The position numbers and the translations under genes are program-made. This document shows positions 48,911-60,862 of a DNA stretch of 64,000 bases, in pieces (within the stretch, counting starts at the first letter, position 1; each line of letters begins with the position of its first letter). The stretch is from Liquidambar formosana (lineage: Eukaryota; Streptophyta; Magnoliopsida; Saxifragales; Altingiaceae), in the NCBI GenBank assembly GCA_039720395.1, contig CM077828.1:23788717-23852716 (forward strand). The letters run 5' to 3'. The notes beneath the pieces were generated by a model that saw nothing but the letters and a program-made list of their open reading frames with translations, was not told where the DNA came from and made no database searches.

Positions 48911-51367
48911 TTTGCCTTAAATAAATGAACAGTGGATTGGGAAGCTTGTAGTAGGGGTTTCGATAGTCTTTTGTGGTCTCTTGTATGTCTGTTGAGCTGT
49001 GTCAGGCCCATGAGCCCATCATATAACTAATTTTACATATATAATTTTTAATTTTTGGGTTCTACAAACCATATGGATTAGCATGACAGACAATCAAATC
49101 ATGACCATAAATAAGTTTTAATCTATTTAAAAAAAATTAAAGATTTATTATTTTTTGTGCCCATGATCTGATTGTCATTGTTTTTCATGCCATCATTTTC
49201 TTTCTTATGTTTTTTGTAAAAGTGGGAGGAAAAAAAAAAGATGATGAAATAATGAAGCAAGTCACTAGGTTTTTGATTGGTGAATGAGCCTCTCTAGATG
49301 TTTAGTCATTCATGATAATCATTCATTGTATAGATGTATGATCTTCCTTATATTTATCAGGCAAGGTCATTATCGGCCTTATAACCTAAGTAGTATTTCT
49401 CGTTCTATAGAGGAGGAGATAAAAGAATTTTAATCTCAGCTCCACAATATTAAAAAAAAAACGAGGATTTGTGAGACCAAAATATGGATTAGGGTGCAAG
49501 ATTGCCAATTTTAAGGAAAAAAAAAATGAAAGAAATGAAGAAAAAATAGCATCGTTGGATGACCCACCAAGAAGTTATCCTGCCCACTAATAGGGGGTGG
49601 GTCATCTCGTCTGGCGAGTCATTTAGATTTTTCCCTTTCTTAAAACAGTTACTAATGCAAAACCTGTAAAATAATAACAATAACAATTCTTAATGATAAT
49701 AGTCATGATAATAATTGTTACTCTCTCACGTGCACCATTGCCATCCTTTTGTGTAGGACCGGACTTTACTTACAGGCCCATAGTTTTGTTACAACTTGTG
49801 AATGATATAAGGAAGGCCCACTAACCATTGAAAATGGGCTGGACCATGACACCATCATCGAGAGACAGGAATCATTTCAAAAAACCCAGCCATGAAGTCA
49901 ACTGAGAAATGTACACCAAGTACCGTTCTTTGCCTTCCTGTTTGACATACCAGAGCTTCAACAACATGGCATACCAAACCTTCAACAACCACAATGGCAA
50001 GCAATGGTGTTGGAGGAAGCAACCGTCAGGGCCTTGTCCTAGCACCCACGTCTTCTTTGTGATCCAAATCAAATACTCCGTATAGTTTATTGCTTGAGGT
50101 GCCGCTTTTGTGATCCTCGTCCTTCTAGAGTCTGAGATGGCTTTCAACACAACAATGTGAAACACCTTTACAAGCATAGCACCTATATTGAAGTGAAATA
50201 TCAATCCTAATCATATGAAGTCCTTGTTTTCATAAAATGCATGAGTCGGCCTCATCACAAGCATAATAGTGTAGAATTAATTTAATCTCATACATACCAA
50301 ATGTGTTAAGGGACAATAGCAACCATCTTTCAGTAATTTCTATGTTCGTGCATTGGGTATGACAACCTTCTCAGACAAGAGCAAAATATTTTCATACGAT
50401 AACAGTGATTGGACGCTTTAATAAGTAGCTGAAAACTCACATTATCACATTACCACATTACCATGCCTGTGGGAAGCAAAAACATGGAGAACTGATAGTT
50501 CTCACCCTATAAATTACTGTAGTGTCCCTCCCTTGCTAGTTCATTGCCAAGATATCTTACCAAAATCAACAAAATGTCTATTCTTAACAGATGTGGTTTC
50601 TTCATTTTGAAGCAAATCATGCCAAATTTGGTACTTCACTTGTCAACCGCGTTGAGTATATTCTTATGATGCCCAAACTTATTAATTCACTTCTATTGAC
50701 CCTAGTACAGAAACATAGATATACCCCAAGGTTCAATGCATGCTACAACTCGATCACTATGTCCTCTATGTTTTAAGGTCATGATTTTGATTTGCCAGCT
50801 TTCCAACTCCGATAATTAATTATTTAGTTCAATAATATTTCACAGGGACTCCATCAGGCAGTGTATTAGCTAAGGAACATGAAATTTTCAATTTCACTTT
50901 TGGCATTTCTTCATGATCAGAATTTAAGTAAAATGACAAAAGTCTTTTGGGTAAATTTACAATGACTACTAGTTTACATTTCACATAAAAAAATTGGAGA
51001 CAAATTGTAAGTAGCTGAATATGCTTTTGTTTGAGCTGCTTTCAAGTTGAGAATTGTCCTATTCTCCAACAACTATAGGATAAAATCAATAAATAATCTG
51101 ACCCTAGTGAGACAGATGGAACAAAAAAGGGACATGGGCATCTAGCACTGAGGCTTACAAGGATACCAGATTACCAGTTACTTTTGTCCCTTGCTCATGC
51201 AGTAATGGGCCCTCGCATTTCAAATAATTAAAAGAATCCAAGTCCCTGATGCCCAGACAAAATCTCGAAAGCAACTTGGTAGATTGCAGTAGGAATGACC
51301 ACAGGAACCTTCCCAATTCATATAGGTGCCCAGGGTTAGGGATGCAGATCTCTCAGTGCCTGTCCTA
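48911..51367. other. Intergenic between NEN-B and PPR-B
   Basis: Counterpart of 33500-35959 in copy A with no recognised gene. About 64 bp near 50405-50470 are absent from copy A. Confidence 0.45.
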
Positions 51368-53029
51368 TTATTCAACATCCAAAATCACCTCTGAGATGTC
51401 CGGCTTGTAGCCTTCCCATTTGGCTTGCCTTGTAATATCGCCAAGCATCTCATATATTGAAGATGCATGCTTGTGACTCCAGTCACCTGCCACAAAGTCA
51501 TGAATAACCCCATTTATTTGTACCCAACTACGTCCTGGAGGCTTTTGCGCACCCATTTCAACCATCTGCTGTCTCACAATAGAAACATCCTGCCACCTTT
51601 TTGCAGTGGCATAAACATTTGATAAGAGCACAAGGTAGCCTGCAGCTTGGCCAGGCTCAAGCTCAACCACCAATTTTTGAGCCACATGAGAAGCAAGCTC
51701 AACATTTTTGTGAATCCTGCAACCCCCAAGGAGAGCACCCCACACAGCATCATTTGGCTTCATGGGCATAGTCTCAATGAGCCGATATGCTTCATCCAAA
51801 AAACCAGCACGACTCAATAGATCAACCATGCACCCATAGTGCTCAATCCTTGGCTTAATTCCCCAATTTTGAATCATGCACTCAAAAAATCGGCGGCCCT
51901 CATCAATAAATCCACCATGGCTGCAGGCACACAGAACCCCAATAAAGGTTATCTCGTCAGGTCTCACTTCATTCACTCCCAAGCTTTGCATCCACCGAAA
52001 CACACCAAGAGCTTCTTCTGCGCAACCCTGTTTCGCAAAACCTGTAATCATGCTTGTCCAAGAAACAGTGCTCCTTTGCCGCATCCCTTTGAATAGTTTA
52101 TAAGCTTCTTCAATTACACCGCAACTGGCATACATGTGTATGAGTGCATTGTGAAGAGTCATTTGGACTGGCTGATTTCTAACACACAGTGTCTCATTTA
52201 TATACGAGTGGATCCACCTCCCCAATTTCAAGTCTCCTAATTCAGCACAAGCTGATAGTGCCGCTACCAATGCCACCTGGTCCAAATCCACACGGGCCCT
52301 CCGCATCTCACTAAACAGTGACAATGCTTGCTTACACCTCCCATTTTGAGCATACCCTGAAACCATGGTTGTCCACGAGACAACATTCCTTTCCGGCATC
52401 TCATCAAAAACTCCACGAGCCCCATCAACATTCCCACACCTAATATACCCTGCAAGCAACGAATTCCAACTCACAACATTCCTCTCAACCATTTCATCAA
52501 ACACCCGGCGAGCATTTCCAGCACTGACACCCTTTACAGCCGAGGTATACAAATTAACCAAATTCGTCTGAACAAACACATTGGAGCAATACCCATTTGC
52601 CAAAACGCTTCCGTGCACCTGCTCTCCTTCTCTTAACAACCCAGCCCTCGTGCAACCATTAATAAGGAACGAATACGTGTACCCATCAGGCTCAGCTTCG
52701 CCTGCCACCATTCGATTGTAGAGCTCAACCGACTTATGCGGCATTTCGCTCTTAGAATAGCCTCTGATCATCTGGTTCCATACAGTACTACTTGGGTTTT
52801 CGATAGTGTCGAAAACTTTGTGGGATTGCAGGAGATGACCAGAAGTTATATAGAGATATAATAGCTTGACAAGAAGAAAGTTTTTCTGGGCCAAGCCGTT
52901 AACGACGATTTGCGTGTGGATTTGGGTGGCTTTTTTTATGGTGTTGCAGGTCTGCAATAGAGAGAAGAGGTGTTGTTGCAGAGCTCTAGAGCCTGTTTGA
53001 TTGGCGGGAATGAATTCTTCAACTAACAT
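51368..53029 (-). CDS. E-class PPR protein, copy B (intact)
   Basis: A 553-aa intronless PLS/E-class pentatricopeptide repeat protein, probably organellar and involved in RNA editing or processing. It starts at the ATG at 53029 (MLVEEFIPANQTGSRALQQH). PLS repeats include NVVSWNSLLAGYIRCGNVDG, NVVSWTTMVSGYAQNGRCKQ and STVSWTSMITGFAKQGCAEE. They are followed by E motifs (RIEHYGCMVDLLSRAGFLDE; AVWGALLGGCRIHKNVELAS; GYLVLLSNVYATAKRW; GRSWVQINGVIHDFVAGD). It ends without a DYW deaminase domain, so any editing role would need a partner. This copy keeps seven T where copy A has eight. Confidence 0.93.
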   Translation of the reverse strand: MLVEEFIPANQTGSRALQQHLFSLLQTCNTIKKATQIHTQIVVNGLAQKNFLLVKLLYLYITSGHLLQSHKVFDTIENPSSTVWNQMIRGYSKSEMPHKSVELYNRMVAGEAEPDGYTYSFLINGCTRAGLLREGEQVHGSVLANGYCSNVFVQTNLVNLYTSAVKGVSAGNARRVFDEMVERNVVSWNSLLAGYIRCGNVDGARGVFDEMPERNVVSWTTMVSGYAQNGRCKQALSLFSEMRRARVDLDQVALVAALSACAELGDLKLGRWIHSYINETLCVRNQPVQMTLHNALIHMYASCGVIEEAYKLFKGMRQRSTVSWTSMITGFAKQGCAEEALGVFRWMQSLGVNEVRPDEITFIGVLCACSHGGFIDEGRRFFECMIQNWGIKPRIEHYGCMVDLLSRAGFLDEAYRLIETMPMKPNDAVWGALLGGCRIHKNVELASHVAQKLVVELEPGQAAGYLVLLSNVYATAKRWQDVSIVRQQMVEMGAQKPPGRSWVQINGVIHDFVAGDWSHKHASSIYEMLGDITRQAKWEGYKPDISEVILDVE

Positions 53030-54852
53030 TCAAGATTTTGATAAGAAGAAACCTAAGAAGCTAAGAGCCTAAGAGGGCAAAGCCTAGAAAGAGAACCCTC
53101 AAAATAATTTACCGTTATCAACTGAGGGCCACTAAGGAAGTGATATGCGAGTATAAAATAAAAAGTACACCGCTGCTAATTGTGAATCACTATATAAAAT
53201 GTGGCTCAAGTTAAACATAATATTGACAAGCCACATTCTAATTAAAAACGTGAATTATAATCTTATATACCACTCTTAATACTCTTACGTGAGCAGCCGG
53301 TGATAGAGAACGTGTTTTGTTTACTCTTGCTCATGGGAATGATGAGAGTTTGGTTTGCTTTGTTTCTTTGTTTTTGTTTGTTTGGTTTGTTTTGTTTCTT
53401 TGTTTTTGTTTCTCTATCACCTTGTCCTTTTCCTTATTTTTGACTCACCTAGCAAAAAAAAAAGGAAAAAAAAAAAAAAAAACCAACCCTGCCTAACCAA
53501 TGTGGGAAAGTTCCCTTTCCGACATAGAATTTATTATTAGTATTATTATGAGTAAGATAGAAAAGAGAAAAAGTTACAAGACCGTACATTAACATCACCG
53601 CATGTAGTTGGCTCACAACCATTAGATTAATTGTTTATGTGAAACTCGATACTAAACCAATGGTAGGTATTTGGTCACTGAAATGTTGACTAGACCAAAA
53701 CTTTGATCATCTTCCTTATCAATTGAAATGGTGGTTATAAGTCAATGTCACATTAACATAATATGCATGAGTACAAGGCTAATGTAGTAGTTATCTTAGT
53801 GCAATATTAGCCTAATATGTTTGGGTGGTTGATGTGGTTTATGCTAACATGGCTTGTTAAACTAGCCCAATGACTTACCATATAACTGTTACGTTAGCTA
53901 GGTAAGCAAATTTAGACAAATTAGTTGGATTATCTATAAGAGCTAAGATTTGGTGTTGTAACAACATGCTGTTACAAATCGCACAATGACTGGTGTGTTA
54001 CTAGTCATGCGATTGCGCATTATTTAGTTTACATGATCACATGGCTAACAACACACCAATTGTACGATCATACACAACACAGTACTATTATAGCATCTAA
54101 TCCTAACTATATGTATACTACTCTTAATCCTATCAACTTGAGAATACTAAAAGCTTATTTGGGAACGTCAAAAACTCGATCAGACTTGGTTCAATTCAAA
54201 ACTATTATTTAGTTTTTAAATAAGCCAACTCACAACTTATTTGAACAAAAAGTATGTTTATTTTTTATTTTCAAAACAAATCTAAATTGATCAATAGGAA
54301 AAAGAAACTTATCAAACAGTATGAAATTAAAACTAATTAGACTTATTTTCAAGTGGTCAGATTTTTAAGTTTGCCAATCAATCCCTAAATCCACCTTTTT
54401 GTTCTGCTAGGTAAAAGCATTAATATTTTATTTTTTTTGTCTATTATTTTTTTCTAATAAAGATATTCAGACATTTGATTTAACTAATCCTATTGACACA
54501 GGTACTACCCATTTCGCATCAATTAATGTTGTGATTAAACAAAACATCTCACAACTAGAGAAGAACTTCCATGTAATTGTGAGATGGCCACGTGATGTCA
54601 TGGGCCAATCAAAAGCAAGCAAAGTGGAATTGTGGGCCCAAAAATATGTTGACACTCTCATTTTGTTTGCTTTTAGTTGACCCGTAATACCACGTGACTG
54701 TGTCATAGATACATTGGAAGTTTTTGCCCTCACAACTTACGGACCAACGGTCACAAGCGTCTCTCTATCTGTAGAGTTTTCTCCGTAGAGCTGCTGTTTT
54801 TAAAAGGCCATCAAGAATGAAGTATGACTGTTCGGCGCCTTTCACCTGAGCA
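53030..54852. other. Intergenic, end of copy B and PPR upstream region
   Basis: Similarity to copy A continues to about 53912. Beyond that is AT-rich DNA and the promoter of the next PPR gene. No gene recognised. Confidence 0.45.
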
Positions 54853-56904
54853 ATGTTGAAGGTCTTCTCGCCGAAATACGCACTTATTTTCACCAAGTAC
54901 CCTTCAATCATATCAAGAACTTCTTCTTCAGCTCCTTCACTCTCCCATCTTACGAACACCATACTCAACTGCAAAAGCACTAACCAAGCACTAGACTTCT
55001 TCAATTCGGCTTCGAATCATATCAACCCGACCAAGAATCCTCAACCCTATTCGGCCATCATCCATGTCTTAACGAGGGCTAAATTGTACACCCAGGCAAG
55101 GTGTTTGATGAAAGACCTCATCGAAAATCTCCAAAACTCTCGCAAACACCGCCGTGTCTGCTACTCGGCGTTTGATGTGCTTAACCAGTTAGAAAGCTCT
55201 AAATTCACTCCTAATGTGTTCGGAGTGTTAATTATCGCGTTTTCAGAGATGGGTCTCATTGAAGAAGCCTTGTGGGTGTATAAGAAGATTAGGGAATTGC
55301 CCGCAATGCAGGCTTGTAATGCACTTTTAAATGGGTTGCTTAAGATGGGTAGGTTTGATTCGATGTGGGAGCTTTACAGGGACATGGTGTCACGTGGAGC
55401 AGCCCCTAATGTTGTCACATATGGTACTTTGATTGATGGGTGTTGTAATGAAGGCAATCTTTTAAAAGCGCTCAAGTTATTTGATGAAATGGTTGAGAAG
55501 GAAATTGAACCAACGGTTGTGATATACACAATTCTTATTCGTGGTCTATGCAGCGAGAGTAAAATATCAGAAGCGAAAAGTATGTTTGTGACAATGAAGG
55601 AATCTGGTGTGCTCCCAAATCTTTACACTTACAATACATTGATAGATGGGTACTGCAAAATAGCCAGTGTGCAACAAGCTCTTGAATTGTATCAGGTAAT
55701 GCTAGGTGATAGTTTGCTGCCAAATGTTGTTACATTTGGTATCTTGATTGATGCACTTTGCAAAGTGAGTGAACTTAGAGCAGCCAGAATGCTTTTCGTT
55801 TGTATGGCTAAGTTGGGTGTCGTTCCTAATATATTTGTGTATAATTGTTTGATTGATGGCCATTGTAAGGCAGGCAACCTGTCTGGAGCAATGGATCTGC
55901 ATTCAGAAATGAATAATTTAAATATTTTGCCTGATGTCTTCACGTACAGTATACTTATAAAGGGTCTCTGTTGTGTGGGTAGAGTTAATGAAGCAGATGC
56001 CTTATTGAAGAAAATGCAGAAAGAGGAAGTCCTTGCAAATTCCGTGACATACAACACACTAATTGATGGGTACTGTAAAGAAGGCACCATGGAGAAGGCA
56101 TTGGAGGTGTGTTCTCAAATGACAGAAAAGGGTGTAGAGCCCAATGTTGTCACCTTCTCTACCCTGATAGATGGTTACTGCAAAGTAGGAAACATAGAGG
56201 CTGCGATGGGATTATACTCAGAAATGGTAATTAAAGGCCTTGTGCCTGATGTGGTTGCTTATACAGCTTTGATTGATGGGCATTTCAAAGATGGAAAGAC
56301 AAAAGAAGCTCTCAGGTTGCATAGGCAGATGATAGAGGCCGGCCTCACCCCTAATGTTTTCACACTTAGTTGCTTGATTGATGGACTATGCAAGGATGGA
56401 AGGATTTACGATGCAATCAAACTTTTCATGGAGAAAACTAGAGCTGGTTCCACTGGAACTGTAAGCAATGAAATGAATAGTAGCTTTTGTTCCCCAAATT
56501 GTGTGATGTATACAACTCTGATTCAGGGTTTGTGTGAAGAAGGCCAGATTTTTAAAGCCAGTAAGATTTTCTCAGACATGAGATGCTACAATTTGAGACC
56601 AGATGTGATCACTTACATTGTCATTGTACAGGGGCAATTCCGAGCCAAGCATATGCGTAATGTGATGATGTTGCATGCAGATATGCTAAAGATGGGTATC
56701 ATGCCAAATGAAGTCATATACCAGGTCTTGGCTACAGCGTATCGAGAGAGTGGAGATTTCAAATCAGCTCTGAGGTGCTCTGAAGATATACATAATTCAG
56801 GTTTTGGGTGTTTTGAATCAGGAGTTCCCGTAAAAGGATCTCTTCTTGGTCGTATAACACAACAGTTTGTGATGATAGAGGACCATAAATCAATTTGTGG
56901 GTAG
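54853..56904 (+). CDS. P-class PPR protein, 683 aa
   Basis: Intronless P-class PPR protein starting at the ATG at 54853 with a basic, serine-rich presequence suited to mitochondrial or plastid import. A regular array of about 14 repeats follows, many with the canonical NVVTYGTLIDGCCNEGNLLK and NLYTYNTLIDGYCKIASVQQ pattern. One repeat near 56455-56500 is stretched by an insert (AGSTGTVSNEMNSS). No editing domains follow. From memory it resembles Arabidopsis At5g61400, also near TOC1. Expected role: binding a specific organellar transcript; the target cannot be read from here. Confidence 0.92.
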   Translation: MLKVFSPKYALIFTKYPSIISRTSSSAPSLSHLTNTILNCKSTNQALDFFNSASNHINPTKNPQPYSAIIHVLTRAKLYTQARCLMKDLIENLQNSRKHRRVCYSAFDVLNQLESSKFTPNVFGVLIIAFSEMGLIEEALWVYKKIRELPAMQACNALLNGLLKMGRFDSMWELYRDMVSRGAAPNVVTYGTLIDGCCNEGNLLKALKLFDEMVEKEIEPTVVIYTILIRGLCSESKISEAKSMFVTMKESGVLPNLYTYNTLIDGYCKIASVQQALELYQVMLGDSLLPNVVTFGILIDALCKVSELRAARMLFVCMAKLGVVPNIFVYNCLIDGHCKAGNLSGAMDLHSEMNNLNILPDVFTYSILIKGLCCVGRVNEADALLKKMQKEEVLANSVTYNTLIDGYCKEGTMEKALEVCSQMTEKGVEPNVVTFSTLIDGYCKVGNIEAAMGLYSEMVIKGLVPDVVAYTALIDGHFKDGKTKEALRLHRQMIEAGLTPNVFTLSCLIDGLCKDGRIYDAIKLFMEKTRAGSTGTVSNEMNSSFCSPNCVMYTTLIQGLCEEGQIFKASKIFSDMRCYNLRPDVITYIVIVQGQFRAKHMRNVMMLHADMLKMGIMPNEVIYQVLATAYRESGDFKSALRCSEDIHNSGFGCFESGVPVKGSLLGRITQQFVMIEDHKSICG

Positions 56905-58064
56905 TCTTCATCAAAAATCAATGTGTGGGAGTTGATTTCCTTGGAAAGAGGATATTTTCTGAATGAATATTGAGGCTTTGGAGGGGTTGTGGGACAGATT
57001 ATATCTCTCTCAATTGGAGCTTGAGAATTGGACAAGTCGCATGGACTTGGGCTTTGAATCATCGGTGTTTTATCTGTTAAGTGTGGAGGTATGGCATTGC
57101 AGCTAAAATTCCATGGTTACTTTGAACGGCTTTTGAACATAAGGGAACACTGCAGCTAATGTATTGAGTGGATGAGGAACTAAATTTTAATGTCATTTGA
57201 AGAGCTCCTGATGAATTGTTTAAAGAATACTAGTACAGTTGATCCTGTCTCACCGCAGGACTTGTTACTAAATCCTTGTCTGAGTCAACTTACATTCTTT
57301 ATTTTTATTTATTTATTTTTTTGGGGGGGTGGGGGTGTTTGTTGGCGAGGTATAAGCAACCAAATCCCAATCCTTTGCTTGATATTGAGTGCTTTGACCG
57401 TGACATGGTGTGCTTGACTTTGTACCACAGCATATTACGTTACTTGAGATATCATTTTAACGGATGAAAGAGCATCAACGTAGGATCCGGACCTTTAAAA
57501 TTTCAGCTCTCTGTGTTGTTACTGAGTAAAGGCAGTGTAATAAAGCCACCCCACCAGGATTATGTAGTGGAATGGTGAAGTAAATTTCTAATTCATATAT
57601 CTAAAATTATGTCATGTATTTTTCCTATTTAGCCACATGTTCGGGCAATTTATTCTACTGGGATTCTTGCAGGTGTGTGTGTGTCGATCCATAGTATCAG
57701 CAATAGCAATAGACTGCTTATGTTAGTTACTTTATTGATGTGAGGAATCTTGTCTTGTGAGTTGTGGCCTAGTACTCAGCTGAGCCAACTAGAAATCCCA
57801 ACTGAGTCCAATCTGTAAATTTTTCTCTTTTTAAACCTTAGGCCCCTTATGTTGACTGCTATCATTGAGCATAAGATAGTGCCACGTTTAAGAAGAAAAC
57901 ATGTTCCACTGAAGTGCAAGACCTGTAAGCCAGTAACCCAGGAGTAGAGTATTACCCAACGGCTTATAGTGGGTGTATTTTAACTTGCCATCCAAACATC
58001 ACCTTAGAATTTAAAATTTCTAGCTGGGGAAACCACCTAACCATGTTTTTATAGTGTGACACAG
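56905..58064. other. Intergenic between two PPR genes
   Basis: 3' flank of the P-class gene and promoter of the E-class gene. A G-rich tract at 57322-57337. No gene seen. Confidence 0.45.
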
Positions 58065-59498
58065 ATGATTAGATTCTTGAAAATTTTCTCTTCAGTCCAC
58101 ACAAAAGTGACGAAGTTATTTGCAACAATTCACCAACCCAAAGCCCAGCTACATACAAACCTCAAACCACCAAAAGCAAACCAAACCCTTAAAAGGTACC
58201 TCAAGTCCAATTCCACCAACAAGGTCTTATTCCTCTTCAGAGACTTGTTGAGAAAAAGCCCTTCATCCATTGATAGCTTTTCTCTCTTGTTTGTCCTCAA
58301 AGCTTGCACCCAGAAGGGTTCTGCTATTGAAGGAAAACAAATGCATGCCCTTGTTGTAAACCGCGGCTTTGAACCCATCATTTTCCTCCAAACATCTCTT
58401 ATAAACATGTACTCTGCAGTGGGAAATCTTGATGATGCACATCGTATGTTTGATGAAATACCCTCAAAAAATAATGTGTGTTGGACTGCATTGATTTCTG
58501 CTTACGTTGACAACCAGAAGGCTAACAAAGCTCTTCAGCTGTTCAGGGAGATGCAGATGGACAATGTGGAACCTGATCAAGTTACAATAACAGTTGCTCT
58601 CTCAGCGTGCGCAGGTCTTGGGGCATTGGATATGGGAGAGTGGATTCATGCTTATATTTGCCGTAACGAAGGGCTCAATTCAGATATATGCCTCAACAAT
58701 GCTCTTCTAAATATGTATGCAAAATGTGGGGACATTGGAACTGCCAGGAGATTGTTCGATGGCATTAGAAAGAAAGATGTCACAACTTGGACATCCATGA
58801 TTGTGGGACATGCACTGCATGGACAAGCAGAAGAGGCTCTTGAACTCTTTGCAGAAATGAAAGATATGATCAAAAACACAAAGAAGAACAAGAGGAATGG
58901 TGATGATGGGAGTTCTTTAATTCTCCCAAATGATGTTACTTTCATAGGTGTTTTGATGGCTTGCAGCCATGCAGGGATGGTGGAAGAAGGGAAGCAGCAT
59001 TTCAAAAGCATGAGGGAGGATTATGGGTTGGAGCCAAGAGATTCTCACTTTGGCTGCATGGTGGATCTTTTCTGCCGAGCTGGGCTTCTAAAAGAAGCTT
59101 ATGGGTTCATTTTGGAAATGCCAGCGAGGCCAAATGCAGTGGTGTGGAGGACATTGCTAGGTGCTTGTGGCCTCCATGGCAACATTGAGCTTGGTACAGA
59201 AATTCGGCGCCAGCTGATTGAGTTGGAGCCTGCCTATGTTGGCGACGACATCATTATGTCCAATATATATGCTTCTAAAGGCTTGTGGGACAAGAAGACG
59301 GCAGTAAGAGATCAAATCAAGCGGCGGAGGGCTCCTGGTTGTAGTTCAATTGAGGTGGGAAGTGGCATTTATGAGTTTGTCACTGCAGATGATGACCATC
59401 CATCGAAAAGTGAGATATATGAGGCTCTTGAATGCCTAATTAAAACCATGAAAGCTTATGGTTATTCTCCTGAGCCTTCAAGCCTAACAGAGTTCTGA
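58065..59498 (+). CDS. E-class PPR protein, 477 aa
   Basis: Intronless PLS/E-class PPR protein. I start it at the ATG at 58065 (MIRFLKIFSSVHTKVTKLFA), not at the GTG nine bases upstream; the N terminus is basic and Ser/Thr-rich, fit for organelle import. Repeats include DSFSLLFVLKACTQKGSAIE, NNVCWTALISAYVDNQKANK and DVTTWTSMIVGHALHGQAEE, then E motifs (DSHFGCMVDLFCRAGLLKEA; AVVWRTLLGACGLHGNIELG; APGCSSIEVGSGIYEFVTAD). No DYW domain. A lysine- and asparagine-rich insert (NTKKNKRNGDDGSS) interrupts one repeat. From memory it matches the Arabidopsis At1g74400 type. Confidence 0.92.
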   Translation: MIRFLKIFSSVHTKVTKLFATIHQPKAQLHTNLKPPKANQTLKRYLKSNSTNKVLFLFRDLLRKSPSSIDSFSLLFVLKACTQKGSAIEGKQMHALVVNRGFEPIIFLQTSLINMYSAVGNLDDAHRMFDEIPSKNNVCWTALISAYVDNQKANKALQLFREMQMDNVEPDQVTITVALSACAGLGALDMGEWIHAYICRNEGLNSDICLNNALLNMYAKCGDIGTARRLFDGIRKKDVTTWTSMIVGHALHGQAEEALELFAEMKDMIKNTKKNKRNGDDGSSLILPNDVTFIGVLMACSHAGMVEEGKQHFKSMREDYGLEPRDSHFGCMVDLFCRAGLLKEAYGFILEMPARPNAVVWRTLLGACGLHGNIELGTEIRRQLIELEPAYVGDDIIMSNIYASKGLWDKKTAVRDQIKRRRAPGCSSIEVGSGIYEFVTADDDHPSKSEIYEALECLIKTMKAYGYSPEPSSLTEF

Positions 59499-60101
59499 TC
59501 GGACATAGAACTGGTGGAAAACGTTGTCAAAAATCAAAATGAAGAATTGCAATATGTGACATACATTTAAGCATATTATTGTTTGGAAAGGGGTGTTATA
59601 AACCTCTTTGAAACTGGTTTGCAGGAGCTGCCTTATCTCAAAGAAAGTCTCAAGTGCCATGGCTTCAAACCAGCTAGAGACAAATACTGAAGTGAATGGA
59701 ACTAAATTTTGCTATTTTTGGATTGCTAACACCAAGTTCTTGCATTTCTTCGGTTCTTCTCTGAAACACCCAAATGTAGAATGAAAACAAGATGCACAGA
59801 TAATTAGTACCAAATGTCATATGAACAGCATTCTCCGAAAAAAAAAAAAAAATTGTTTATAAACCTTCTTGTGCATGTGTGACGATTAGGTCAATGTTGT
59901 TTTGTTGTGTCTGTATACCTTCTGTCTTTTTGCATCATTTAAAGAAAGCAAAATGCACAACTTTAAATTTGTTAAAAACTGTCTAGACCCACCAATCAAA
60001 AGGAAAAAAAAAGCACTGTCTAGGACCATGAATCTACAGGTTATAGAACAACAGCTTCAATTGGTTGTAAAACTTCTATTACAACATTGGAGGCTTTGGA
60101 G
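59499..60101. other. 3' flank of E-class PPR gene
   Basis: No recognisable coding or repeat feature up to the hAT element at 60102. Confidence 0.4.
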
Positions 60102-60862
60102 CAGGGCCGAAGCCAGGATTTTGAGTGAGGTGAGGTGAATGTTAGTTGTTTAATTGTTACTACTTTGTCCTAATTTTAAAAATCAAATATGTATGCTTTT
60201 ATTTAAGAATTTTATATATATCTTTTTATTTTAAAATTAAAGAAAAAAAATTGCAAAAATTTATAATCCATTACTATTTGATGAACTATATTTCAATTGA
60301 ATACATTTACAATTATTCTCAATAAGGTCCCATCTTTTGAAAGCGTTGTATGGTTATTTTATTTTCAATGCTATCAAATACTTCTTTCTCAATAAACATA
60401 ACTAAGCTATCATATAAATATAAATATACACATATACACATATGGAAAAGTTCTCATCACCCAAGCAAAATCACAATACAGGTAAGCAAAAGAATAATAA
60501 AAAAAAAAAAAAAATTATTCCCTTTGCATAAGGAGTCAAGATGAAATAGAAAATAAAAATAAAAGAAGAAAGAAAAAAGAGCCATACCATCATACATTTT
60601 TTCATTTTTATTTATTTATTTATTTTTTGTTACTATGCTTAATTATAAATTCCTACCCTTTTAGCAAAGCAGCCATTTTAACTCTACTTCTCCATGACAT
60701 CAACTATCCAATACAATGTACTCTTGAAGGTATAGAATTCCCTCATCTCTTGTCATACTTATACGGCTTCCAAAAGTTATAGAATGTGAAAAGGAAAAAA
60801 AAAATTAGAAATTTTGAGAGTAGGTGCATGCCCCACCTGCCACTAAGGTGGCTTCGCCCTTG
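60102..60862. mobile_element. hAT non-autonomous element, perfect 8-bp TSD
   Basis: A 761-bp element flanked by identical CTTTGGAG at 60094-60101 and 60863-60870. Ends are CAGGGCCGAAGCCAGG and GTGGCTTCGCCCTTG (inverted). Same terminal family as 17021-17373. AT-rich interior, no transposase. Confidence 0.88.

Larger units (their letters stand above)
40921..53912. repeat. Tandem segmental duplication, copy B
   Basis: Direct repeat of 26913-40195. Holds NEN-B and the intact PPR-B. Private features: hAT insertion 42885-43480, pyrimidine-rich insertion 47809-48910, a (GA)n tract at 42260-42292 where copy A has about 110 bp of other sequence, and an in-frame loss in NEN exon 5. Gene-free stretch 40921-42596 is the NEN-B 3' flank. 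Confidence 0.93.
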
